A stretch of 64,000 nucleotides of DNA from Trichostrongylus colubriformis (lineage: Eukaryota > Nematoda > Chromadorea > Rhabditida > Trichostrongylidae): the NCBI GenBank assembly GCA_963978905.1, contig OZ022258.1:48282591-48346590 (forward strand), read 5' to 3'. The position numbers and the translations under genes were made by a program. Below the pieces are notes generated by a model. It was given only the letters and a program-made list of their open reading frames with translations, searched no databases and had not been told where the DNA came from. Shown here one piece after another: positions 53,642-64,000 of this stretch (position 1 is the first letter of the stretch; every line of letters starts with the position of its first letter).

Positions 53642-54539
53642 GATTCCCAGCTCCTAAAAAACTAGCGGAAGCTTCAACATGTGACACTTTTCTTCTCTTT
53701 TCGCGCCCTTTAGAAATTTCCGACGCTTGGTAACATGCGCTTTTTTCCTGCGCTCATGTGCGTAATACGACATCCTTACCTGAACACCTCTGTTCAGAAA
53801 ACCACCTACTTATTTTTTTCATAGTGAACAGGTGTACTGGTCTATAGCTTGCAGATATAGAACGTGATTGCAATGAGATTTGACAATCGTCGACTATTAC
53901 GAATTGTTTTACCCTAACCAGAGATTTCTGAAGTTATAATAATTGTTCAATGTAATAGAAAGGCGCCCTCACACACAGCGAGAAGGGCTGAAAGCGTACA
54001 ACCTCGTTGGATGCAAAACAATCGTGGTTTCCTGTGTTGCATCGCGCTGGAACTTGTGAAGGTTTCTGAACATTTTTGAACAAGCCATTTTTGAACGGTT
54101 CCAATCACGATTGAAACGTCCGTAACGATGTCTAGTGCCACGCGTTCTGCCTTTCGAAACGACTGTTTTTCTTGAAACGACGAAATAGAGCTTGGTCCGT
54201 TGTATAATGCAGTGATGCTGTAAAAGCATCGAAAACCATCGAAAAATGGCGGCCAGCAATGCAGCTGTGGGCACTGTTCACGAATTCAGTTGATGAAGCC
54301 CAGGTCACCATGTTAAGGTCGATTGTTTTGCATCTGTCGAGCCTGTGCACATTCGGCGCTTTCACTGTGTGTGTAGAGCGGCTTTGTTTTGCATTGGGCG
54401 AATATTATAACGTCAATAACCTCCAATTTGGGTTAAACAATATGTAATAGCCATCCTTTTTTTGTTTCCATAACAACAAAATTTCTATATTTTTAATTTT
54501 TGATAACTGCTGTTTATCGCCGCAGCTCGCGATGCGAAA

Positions 54540-54685
54540 GTTACTACAAGCATGCTGAGTTATGGGCAAAAGCTTCGGTGCCGGACGGGACTCGAACCCG
54601 CACAACCCTCGAACACATGAAGTGCGGGTTCGAGTCCCGTCCGGCACCGAAGCTTTTGCCCATAACTCAGCATCCTTGTAGTAAC
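54540..54685. repeat. 64-bp inverted repeat containing a tRNA-like 3' end on both strands
   Basis: Arms 54540-54603 and 54622-54685 match at 63 of 64 positions, with an 18-nt loop. Each arm contains GTGCGGGTTCGAGTCCCGTC then CGGCACC, a T arm and 3' acceptor strand of tRNA type. The left arm continues into sequence related to 32350-32470, so a tRNA-derived repeat has been inverted on itself. Confidence 0.85.
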
Positions 54686-54689
54686 AAAA

Positions 54690-55650
54690 TTTCTGTTAAT
54701 TTTGGTTTCGGTTGCTTTTTATCGAAACCCAAAAAGTAGCCCAAAAAAAGAGCCCAAAAAGTAGGGTTGGTACCAATATTCAACTCATGTATTCAAAAAT
54801 AATCAATTAACTATTTTGATGGGCTACGTTTTCAACTGCAATGTGGCATATGTACGATGACACACAATCTTTGGAAAAAATCGATCAGAAGTTTCAAAAA
54901 ATCTGTAAAGGTGTGACCTGACATCGTGTCCACGGTTGCCAACGTTAACAAAGTCGCTACTTCTTCAACTGATAGATTCTGCTGCACTTCATGTGACTTC
55001 AATGGCGTGCTTTTGTGACCTTTTCTGGTTTCTCTCGTGCAAGTTTGCATTCCACTTTGCAACATCCTCCATTCAGCATTTGGCGACTTTGCTATGACTA
55101 GCATGAGATCATATACAGGGGGAAAAGACAAAAAATCTTTTCTTTCGCCTCAACTTCCAACACAGATTCGGTGGAATCTGAGCGAAATTTGACGTGATCT
55201 TTCACTCCGAATTCCAAAACACACTTCACAGCATCACCAACAGAGTACAGCGGGTGTCCAAACCCCTCGATAAAGGCTTCGAGTGTGGACGTATTTAACC
55301 GGAAAGGAGGGGGTGGGATCGAACGTGCAGAGGTCAGCGATAAGCACTAGAATCTAAACTTTCGATAAGAGGATGAGAAAGGGAGGGTATTTCACGGCCA
55401 GCCTCTATGAGGAAATAAGAAATGAACAACTTTTTCCTTCAGGTGACAATTCAGAGCAGTAAAACACATTGCGACTTTACAATCCGACAACGGTCACTGT
55501 TATTGTAATAGTCAAAACAGAGGGGGGAAGTGCTGCACTGAAGTGGTCATTTTCCTTGATACATGGAAGTGTTCTGATTAATAAACTCTCTAACCGTAAC
55601 AACCTTGTGCATAATCTTCGAGCAGCATCGGAAGCCTCTACCAAGCCAGC
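54690..55650. other. Intergenic, nothing supported
   Basis: A tRNA-like B-box fragment (minus strand GTTCGATCCC, near 55316-55325) is the only hint. No gene recognised. Confidence 0.4.
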
Positions 55651-55654
55651 ATTC

Positions 55655-55970
55655 GTTGCCTCAACTTGGCAAAATTCGCAATTTTATCTCCCCATTTTGC
55701 AACCTTGATAAGGTCTGCCAGCACTACGTAGTTGAAGGAAACCGTATTGCGTGGTGTACTTCAACGTTCCATTTTTTCCTGATTTTCAACGATCTTCGTT
55801 TCAAAGAACCGAAACCTGTCATTACCACGGAAGCCCTTTCGGAGGCGAACTCGAGGCAGGAAATATGACACTCCGGATGAAAGCAGCGTCGTCTGAGCAG
55901 CAAGAGCCCAGTGACTTCCACAAACCGAATCGTCAACCCTTGGGAAGCTTCCCACGAGAGCCACACCGCA
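55655..55970. repeat. Dispersed repeat related to 44080-44405
   Basis: Collinear with the copy in intron 8 of the protease gene. Confidence 0.6.
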
Positions 55971-56659
55971 GAAATTGGCTCTTCTTTTTTTAGGCAGGTG
56001 TTTATGCCGCAGGTGTTCTAGAGCCTGATGGCTTCATACGAAGAAACATTTCAGTAATGTTTGCCCCATTACTTTTATCTCTTCCATTGCAATTTGTTCT
56101 AAATGCTTGGCTGTAAGCCAGGAGCAAAGTGACCGCTTTTGTCCCCTCCCGTACATGCTTGAGAGGAAGAAAAAGCGGAATTAAAAGGATAAGAGTCGAG
56201 GAGTGAAAAACTTGATGAAAAAGATCTATCCGACGGTATAAGTTGAAGGCTACAATGTGGAAACTCGATCCATCAACGAGATCGTACGGTGGTGCTACGC
56301 GCGTTGCTCCTTGCAATTATGTAAGACATAGCGACGCGCCATCAGGCTCACCCGTAGTTGTATTATTATGAGGATGAAGAGGGAAGAGTCATAAGTCATC
56401 AGCAAAGCTATTGTTTCTGTCCAAAATATAACTCACAACTTCCTTTCGGTTCATACGATTGTGCATCAATTTTCGGGGCAAACTCAATCACGACATCTCT
56501 GGAAATAAATCTCCGCCTGCCGTGTTATTTTGACAAGTTCTGCTAGACGTGTGTGTTTGTGGAAAGCCACTATTTCAGTTCTGATGCGGTTCATCTCCCA
56601 TATTTGGTCTATATGACGTTACGTAGTAGGGATATTATGGACCTGCATATTACATTATC

Positions 56660-56860
56660 GGCGGAAGTGTTGTAGTGACAGATGGCGCGCATTCCCCCTC
56701 TCATGGTGCGGGAATCGAGCACCTTCTCAACGTTCGCCCAGGCCAGCGAAGCCTTCCATCCCCCGAAGACGGTGAATTGGTATCGGACTCATGTGAGAGC
56801 ATGAAAGTATTAGCTTGTACATCGGCTGGCCCTCACAAGTCATTGTATAGACCAATTCGC
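56660..56860 (+). mobile_element. tRNA-derived SINE, second copy
   Basis: GGCGGAAGTGTTGTAGTGACAG, then CTCTCATGGTGCGGGAATCGA, CGCCCAGGCC and TTGTACATCGGCTGGC follow the order of the copy at 48452-48745 read on its minus strand. The B box is damaged. Confidence 0.6.
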
Positions 56861-57152
56861 ATTCACCTGCCACCACGATTCTGAATGGAACTAGATTGTG
56901 TGGCGCATCCTACTTTCGCATCGCAGGCCGCGGCGATAATCAGCAGCTATCAAAAATATCAGATCAGTATCTCAAGCTTTCAGCTTCACGGTTCGACGCA
57001 GATACTGGCTAACTGGCTGAACTCGTTATACATGTCAGTGCTAATAAGCTATGGTAAATATACCATTCAGAAGCTGTGTCTTGAGCTCGTTCCCACCCTG
57101 AAGCTTGTAGAATCCACAGTAGTGGAAAAAGCACAAAATGTTTTATTTTCAG

Positions 57153-57324
57153 TTTACCTGTGTAAGTGGACCCGTAAAAGAATGCTCGCGGAGTCGTTCG
57201 AGAACAAAGCGACTAAATTTTATGGTATCGTGCTAGGACTGCGCCCGCTATCATTGGGCATGCGGTCCGTCGACATTACACATAGGAGCGGAAGCCGATG
57301 TACGAGGATCTTGGTGTATAATAG
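57153..57324 (+). pseudogene. Partial copy of the membrane-protein-like last exon
   Basis: Starts after an acceptor-like TTTTATTTTCAG and encodes ESFENKATKFYGIVLGL, parallel to the minus-strand ORF at 53240-53641, then loses the frame. It lies just outside the right arm of the inverted duplication, so this is a third copy. Confidence 0.5.
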
Positions 57325-57434
57325 GAAATATCTCGTCTTGATAGAAAACTTGGCATTGACGTGAATAGTAGCAAGGTGTGTATTTGCTTCGGGAATAAAT
57401 ATTTACTTTGAGGGCTCAGCTGTTGCTATTTCAG

Positions 57435-60400
57435 TTTTGCTCTGAGGGGCGGAAAAAGGCGCACGTCTCTAAGCATCAGAAATTTAAAATACAGGGTGGG
57501 AAGAAAAAAATTGTGACGTGTAAGAGTTTCCGCTGGTTTTCCAGGAGCTGGGGAAATCATGGATCGAATTCATTCTAGCCTGAGCAAATCACAGCGACCT
57601 CTCATGCACCTCAACCGATAACTGTATATACTGGCATTGTATGTCACCGGCGAAGTGTACGGCGAGCTGCGAGCTACCCGTGACTTTTTGTCGCGAGAAG
57701 AATAATGTTTGCAAACATGACTGCAGCTCTAGTATGTGCAGCATCGAGAGGGGCGAGAAAAGTATAAAATGGCTCATTTCCAGTTTTTTTTTTGTACGAA
57801 CGGACCCATAAAATGTCGCTCGCAGAATCGTTCGAAAACACTGCGACCATATTTTTTGGTATCGTGCTAGGACTGACATTGGTGTCCGCTATTATAGGGC
57901 ATGCTGTACGTCGTCATTTCATACTGGGGCGGAGGCAGATGTACGACAATATTGGAGTACAATAGGGAATGCCTTGGTTTTATAGGAAACTTAGCTTCGA
58001 AGTGAATAGAAGCAAGCTGCGTATTTGCTTTCGAAATTAAAGTTTACTTTAAGGGATAAGCTGTTGCAGTTTCAGCCTTACTCTGCGATCTTAACAGGGT
58101 ACTTGGTACATCATTTTATGAAATCTGGAATTCTTCTCTTTGAAACCATCTCAGATATGTATCATCCCAACACTCAGACTGCTTCATCCACTCACGAATT
58201 AACCCTCTTCTGGGCCTGTTTTGTCCGAGTCTTTGGCCAGGCTCCTTTCGTGTTCTTGGGCAACCACGAAGATTGAAACGGGCGCTATTCAATAGTACAG
58301 ATGCTACTCCCTGAAAAAGAGCTCAATAGGAAGTGAATTTCCGTATCCCCTAGTTGTGTAATACAGGACAATAATCAGGTATCAAAAACACAAGGAGGGA
58401 CCGTTTTGGATTGCGGTATGCTCCCTTGACTTGCAGTTGGTTCAATTGGCGCAGTTGCAACACGGCGGGCTAACCAATCCTACTGCGTTCAGTGGGTATT
58501 CATGTCTAAGTTGTAGTCTGCCATTGCCGCAGCAACGTTTAGGCCATGCTGAATGGGTCTGCCCCATAATTATTTCATGCGAAGTTGTCTCCCAAAAACA
58601 CTTTATAACTATCAACACTTCACAAAAACCAACGAAAGCTATCTTCCACTGAAAAGAGTTCAGTTCGACAGCGTTGTCTGGTGCTGATTCTTTGTGGAAG
58701 AAGCGCACAATCTTCATGTACACTTTTTTAATCACTATATATTCAAAGCAACCTCATCACCTCGCCAACTGATACAGTCGAGGCCTTCTTTTTTAGACAG
58801 CTTTTCGATTCGGCTGCAAACTTTCACCCAGGGGTAATTTGTTCCCTAAATACGGATATGACTTGTTCGGCACAAAACGGCATGGCGCTCACACCAAAAT
58901 GGGGAAGATCATCAAACTTGTTCAGATCTTGCCCAAGGAGCAGTTTGACCTTCTAAGTAGGAATTTCGCATCTGTTCACACGAAACCGCCTGCGCCCGTG
59001 GGTACGGTAAAGCTAAGCGCGGAATTATTTGAAGAGAGCTGGACTAGACTACCACGAGGAGTTATGATCACGTATTTCATGCAAAGGAGGTGCCATATTC
59101 AAGTTCGGAAGGTCAAGCTACCTGTTCTCAAAAGTTTTGGGGGAGTTTGATGATTCTTCCCAATTTGGCGCCTTAGCTGATATTTTTGATCGATTTTGAA
59201 GAAACCATTTTTGAACGATTTCAATTACTGATTGAAACGTTCATGACCATATCTAATGCCACATGTCCTGTCATTTGAAATGACTGTTTTTCTGGAAAGG
59301 AAGCAATAAAACTGTGTTGTGCAATACAGCAATGCTGTAAAAGCATCGAAAATCATCGAAATGTGGTGAGCAACGTGCAGCTGTGTGCACTATTCGGAAT
59401 TGATCTGATGAAGCACAGGCCACCATGGTTCGGTCGCTTGTTTCGCATCTGTCGAGGTTGTGCACAATCGGCGCTTCCTTTGTGTAGAGCGCTTTCTTGA
59501 CAGAAAAAAAGCAGGAGGAAAGAGCTATGAACTTTGCGCAAACTTTATCAACAAAGACAGAGATGATAGGAAAGAGCTAAAGAGCGAAAAGTGCAGTGTG
59601 GCTTCTATTTGTCAGTGATCACTTTCAGAACTTTTTGGATGCTTTACAACTATTCCCCCGAGAACCGCCTTTTCAAAGGAATGGAAAACCTGCAAGCCTG
59701 TTAGAAGAGTGTACTGCTGAAAGGAGGATGTCTCGTTTAACTTCCACACGATGCTTGATTCTCGTAATTTTTTGCTTATTTTCTATATTTTAGGTCCTTC
59801 TTCCACAGCCTGGAAAACATCCTTCAGCTAAACGAAGAGCTTACACTGCAATTTCCTCTGCTGGAGACACAATCAATGACAGTTAACAGAGACCAGAGGT
59901 AGAATTGTTTCCAATCGGAGGGAGAGACAAAAAAATACTTGAGTCGTGTTCATACTCAGCGCAGCGGGGCAGAGTGGCACGTGGAAGGTGCAGAAACGAC
60001 GCAGGCAACGAGACAGGGTGGCATAGGCGAGGACGCAGAGACACGCAGTCATGTCATGTGCTATCGGCACTGTAGGGTTTGAACGCTGCCTAAAACCTTT
60101 ACAGAGCAGAAAACGGAAAAGCTTCAGCTGACCTTGATCTCCGTGAATGCGTGAGATCAGAAAAGTTTGAGGCTCAGGAAAGGAAAGGAAGGGAAGGAAA
60201 GGAGGGGAAAGGGAACGTAGAACATCGATTGAGAAAATGCCCAATCCTTCGCAGATCCGAAACAATTCATCCTTATCAATCCAGCTCGCTTCATTAGCGC
60301 CCTATAGGCTGACATCGATGCACAGATCATTCAAATCAAAAGATGAGCGGTGTTCAGCATGGACGCAGTTAACAGTTTCCTAGCGTCCTGCACTCACCGA

Positions 60401-60840
60401 AAAACGCCGAAAGTGCCCTACCTCGGCAGATGCGTAGCTTTCACAGTGCTTCAAGATAGGGCCTTTTTGGAATTTTTTGCGAAATTGCACTCAATTCAGG
60501 GAGTAATTACAAATTCGTGGCTTTTAAAACAAGAATGCCATCTTTCCAAGTGGTTGAGAGCATTGATGCTCATATAAGTGGGTGCTTTATCCATTTCTGG
60601 TAAGTACTCCTTTTCAAATACGATAGTGATAGAGAAAAGGGTGGGGCAGATGCAGGTGACGCAGCCTTCACAGTTTCAATTCATACATCTCAGATAAACT
60701 CCACCCTCTAACGGTCATTCTTATAAAGACAGGAAAGATGTGGAACACGGGAAACAAGGACGCAAATGGCAGACGTATCGAGTGGGAGGAAGCGCCTGAA
60801 ATTTTAACATCTCACCAGCAGCCCTGACGATGGAAGGACC
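57435..60840 (-). repeat. Large inverted duplication, right arm
   Basis: Reverse-complement partner of 49930-53757. It contains a frameshifted copy of the membrane-protein-like gene and lacks both the signal-peptide exon and the perfect hairpin found in the left arm. Confidence 0.75.
57559..57965 (+). pseudogene. Frameshifted copy of the membrane-protein-like gene
   Basis: Begins MDRIHSSLSKSQRPLMH, like the start of the minus-strand ORF at 53641, then breaks (for example one extra T in GACTTTTTGTCGCG). The 3' part still follows the partner DNA to the common stop. Confidence 0.6.
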
Positions 60841-61885
60841 CCAGGTCGAAGGGGCCAATCGGAATGGGATACATATGGTCCGACTCATATTCGGACGCTG
60901 ATCCTGAATCTGTATTTGAAATTTGCAGAACGATTCTCTGAGCGGAGTTATGGAGGTTTTTTTTTGGAATGAACGGCTACACGTTAGATCTCATTGGCGA
61001 AACACTATTTCATCAGCACGGCCGTTGCTGAGCTGGCAGTGGCTTCAGTGGCTGGTTGGTAGTGATCCGGATCTTCATAACAGTGGGCATGGGTTTGCTC
61101 CCCGCCGGTGCGATATTTTTTGCATTTTGTGTTTCATTGTCAGTAAGTGCGTTTCTTTCACTCCTGGACTTCTTTGTACTGGTACCTATCGCACCCATCA
61201 CTTACTCTGCCACTTTATTTATAACTACTAACACTACTCACAAGGGAAGGATACTAAGCCGAAGAGAATCCCGTACCACACGAATTAGGCGTTGTTGCGA
61301 AAAGATTATGATATTCGTGCACAGGAGGTCGAATTACCCCTGTGTGCAAATTTTCAGCCAAATCCAGTTTTTGGTCCAACTCCGGAGAATCGGGGGTGGC
61401 CAGGGGATAAAGTGGTAGTTTTTGATTTTTCTTTTACAGAAAACCCTGCAGCCTGAACAAGAGCCTACACATACCTTTTACACTTGCCCATTCCACTAAA
61501 TGTACGAAACCAGCGTCAAATAGGAGCATTTCCCAGGGCAAGGGTCAACGACTTCTCCTTTGTTCAATGGGGTGCCACCCTATAGCCCGTGAATTTCTCC
61601 GAAAATTGGTCAAATTCTTGAATTGGCTAAAAACTTGTCCCTTGGGATAGTTAGACTCCCTGAACACGAAAATCGCCCTGGTTTTGCGCAAGAACGTCTG
61701 GCTCGCGTGCTATGGACTTCCAAACTTACCATATAATAGTACTGTTTATTCAGAAAAAAAACTCCATAACTCCGCTCAGAGAATCGTTCTGCAAGTTTCG
61801 AATACACATTCAAGATCAGCCTCCTAAAATACGTCTAACCATATGCATCCCATTCCGAATGGCCACTTCAACCTGGGGTCCTTCC
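60832..61885. mobile_element. Element with ~145-bp terminal inverted repeats
   Basis: 60832-60975 is the reverse complement of 61740-61885 (GGAAGGACCCCAGGT at the outer end, AACGATTCTCTGAGCGGAG inside). The middle holds a 120-codon hydrophobic open frame (61056-61418; ITVGMGLLPAGAIFFAF) that I cannot assign. It sits exactly between the inverted-duplication arm and the segmental duplication. Confidence 0.6.
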
Positions 61886-62561
61886 CTTGTAAGTAAGAAA
61901 ACTCCACCGTTATGATCCTGCTGATTGATGCTTAGAAAGCTGATTAGGAAGAATCCATTGATTAGCCACGTAACACTCTTATCAGTGACAGCTTATTGCG
62001 TGCGATTGTTAGCGCGTGATAGGCCAAGGCAGTCATCTGCATGGGTGAATTTAGTTGTACTTTGACTGCTGCGGGTAATAGGTTAAAGTGATAGTGCATA
62101 GGGAGTCATCAACCGAGGCATGAACTTTTCTTGGACTATGCAAAGTAGGATTTGGGTAGGATAGGGTTAAGTGTTATACCAAAGGAGTAAAGCTATCACG
62201 TTATAAAGACATGATTTTAAAAAAGTGAACCAGGAAATAAGTTTCCCGTGTTTTTGCTTCCCACAGCGTGAATTATGATTTGCTGATCATCAGCCTACAA
62301 TACTTTGATATCGAAAATGGGTATCTGATTTGAGCACCATTCACAAACTGCTGATTCCGCATTAAGCCTATTCCAGGTCCACGGCGCATCCAACTGCCTT
62401 TAGCGATCCGTAGAATAGTAGTACTCTCTTCCGTACCAGAGTTCTTGGAGGATCAGTATTTACATGTTGCCTCATGTGACAGTTTCTCCAAACATTTTCG
62501 AGGCATTTATAGTCTATTAGGCCTCTGTTAGGCCCCATTTAAGCCATGTAATCAATTTCAG

Positions 62562-62856
62562 TACGATGCTGAAGACGAGGTGTACATTATCGATTGCAAC
62601 GCAAAACCGACTTTGGCTGACGATCGGTGGCAACAAGTACACCATTACTGCACAGATTCCTGTCATCCCATATAGTGACGGCCGTTGCCTTTTGGCCATT
62701 TTCGGCATGAACACCTTTGGATTTGGTCCTGCATGGATTCTTGGTGATCCCTTCATTCGTCAGTACTGTAATGCCTATGATGTGGGACAGCAACGCATTG
62801 GTTTTGCTAATTCACTCCAAAAGCAATGCGTGGTTTTCTTGTCGTTCTCAAGATAA
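62562..62856 (+). pseudogene. Duplicated last exon of the aspartic protease, inactivated
   Basis: The acceptor ATTTCAG is kept. About 15 codons in, two bases are missing relative to the intact exon, shifting the frame; after that the original frame reads on through [13 protein letters not shown] and QQRIGFA. The stop TAA is changed to CAA, which would extend the reading ten codons. Upstream exons are not present in the window. Confidence 0.88.
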
Positions 62857-63268
62857 ATAATTAATGCTATAACCCCATGATCTTATCAATTCAGATGGAA
62901 TTAATTGTGAAATAAACATGAAAACAAGGAAGGACACGAGGTTTACTGCATAGTAAATAAGCTGAGCCAAGTAGGAACAGGTTTTTTCAGGCATTATCAA
63001 GGAACAACGAAGCTGGTTGAGTCGTTTGTATGACTCTGGAATACGCCTCGCCTTTGATTCCACATGGAGAATCGTCGGGGCACTTGAGCACATGCATGAC
63101 CTGTGCATTTATACAACACTTTTCTCTCGAACATGTCTGGCATGAGCTGAATGACTGCTCCAAGTCTCACTGACCTTTGGTGTGTCACGATCTGCCGACG
63201 ATTCTCCGAATCGTAAGTGTGCTTCTGACTACTGCTAAGTCTTCGAGAGAGACCAGTGCAGGACTTTA
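62857..63268. other. Downstream part of the segmental duplication
   Basis: Follows 45584-46013 of copy 1 (3' flank of the protease exon). No independent feature. Confidence 0.6.
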
Positions 63269-63761
63269 CCAGGTTGTCCAATAATTCTTGTCCTAAAATT
63301 TCACCATTTTTAATTTTTTTTCAACTTTATTGATAAACAAGTCTGATCAACAATATAATCACCACAGTTATCCACAACAGTGGCCCATAGACTGGGCAGG
63401 TTGCCGATGCCTTCCGCCCAGAACTGCGGGGGCTGCGACTCGAAGAAGTCCGCGATGTCTGATTTGAGATTGTCGTAGTTGGTGAATTTTCTTCTGGCCA
63501 AATGGTGCTTCAGCGGGCGGAACAAGTGGTAGTCGGAGGGGGCGAGGTCCGGAGAATACGGCGGATGGGCAACGGTCTCCCACCGAGCGTCGCCAACTTC
63601 TGCTGGGTCTCCTTGGCCACGTTGGGGCGCGCGTTGTCGTGGACGCTGGAGAACCCTCTAGAAGGTTCTTACACTTGCCTAATATTATAACACTTCTGAG
63701 GGAAATTAGGAAAATTATAGAGTTTTGAAAATTTTCGGACAAGAATTATTGGACAGTCTGG
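63269..63761 (-). mobile_element. Internally deleted mariner element
   Basis: About 25-bp inverted ends (CCAGGTTGTCCAATAATTCT at the left; CCAGACTGTCCAATAATTCT on the other strand at the right) enclose 493 bp. TA at 63267-63268 stands before it; CA at 63762-63763 is its mutated partner. The minus strand keeps the C-terminal part of a transposase, with VHDNARPNVAK, PYSPDLAPSDYHLF and HHLARRKFTNY in two frames. The N-terminal half is missing, so it is non-autonomous. It belongs to a different mariner lineage from the copy at 26609, judging by its ends. Confidence 0.9.
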
Positions 63762-64000
63762 CATTACTCACGTGCTGTTACTGTACCCAAGGATCTCTAT
63801 TGAAGAAATGACAGGAGTTATGTGGGTAATGAGATTCCTGAAGGGATATACCCAATTGAAAGCCAGGTAAGAAAACTATATATGGGGAAATTCTCAATAA
63901 AATAAGCGCCCTGTGCTTCGAGGAGCACCTTTTTTCAACAGCTGTCACTTGCTAACATGGCCCGCCTCCTTTCACCCTTTTCAGAAATAACGATGTAAAG

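Larger units (their letters stand above)
49930..53757 (+). repeat. Large inverted duplication, left arm
   Basis: Diverged reverse complement of 57435-60840 in collinear order. Checkpoints: 50165 (ATCGTATTTCAAAAG) with 60620; 50930 (GTTTCGGATCTGCGAAG) with 60255; 52030 (ATCATCAAACT) with 59145; 52745 (GTCGTGTTGCAACTG) with 58460; 53100 with 58100; 53600 with 57580. An approximately 380-bp segment (50370-50750) is missing from the right arm. Confidence 0.75.
61893..64000 (+). repeat. Segmental duplication, copy 2
   Basis: Partner of 44673-46255, longer by the mariner insertion at 63269-63761. It reaches the window edge, so its right limit is unknown. Confidence 0.85.

Noticed and set aside
61056..61418. 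Multi-pass membrane protein exon
   Set aside because: Hydrophobic frame inside a TIR element; a GTAAGT-like donor exists but no partner exon or family could be found.

Overview
The window looks like nuclear DNA of a parasitic nematode, most plausibly a hookworm-type strongylid. That is an inference from a pepsin-like aspartic protease gene split into nine small exons with nematode-style acceptors (mostly TTTCAG-like), from mariner, fold-back and tRNA-derived mobile elements, and from gene-poor, repeat-rich surroundings. Nothing bacterial or viral is visible.

Positions 1-23634 are one uninterrupted head-to-tail array of a tRNA-Arg gene with anticodon UCU, all on the + strand: 116 complete copies plus a 3' half at the left edge, so the array continues beyond the window. 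The usual unit is 211 bp (73-nt tRNA plus 138-bp spacer). Ten short intervals (123 bp, once 130 bp) are scattered through it. By eye 37 copies match the consensus and 35 carry the same B-box/T-stem change (G53T). Groups of 7 to 11 units repeat as higher-order blocks, the signature of unequal exchange seen in satellite DNA. A degenerate relic of about 2.5 units lies inverted near 29.6-30.0 kb. This tRNA satellite is the most unusual thing in the window.

From 23.7 to 39.2 kb no convincing host gene is seen. The interval holds a dead mariner element, a TTAA-flanked inverted-repeat MITE, several fold-back elements, dispersed repeats and a degenerate tRNA-like sequence. Positions 39211-45583 hold the only gene that can be assembled with confidence: a secreted aspartic protease of 417 codons with both catalytic DTG motifs. 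Its last intron and last exon are duplicated at 61.9-64.0 kb, where the exon has a frameshift and has lost its stop, and where a deleted mariner has landed; the empty target site survives in the first copy.

Between 45.6 and 61.9 kb lie a fold-back MITE, a tRNA-derived SINE with 14-bp target duplications, a very large diverged inverted duplication (about 49.9-53.8 kb against 57.4-60.8 kb) carrying membrane-protein-like gene fragments, a perfect 35-bp hairpin, and a 64-bp inverted repeat built on a tRNA-like 3' end. The genes do not form an operon or pathway; the region is best read as a tRNA satellite next to a repeat-rich protease locus. All counts and alignments were made by eye.
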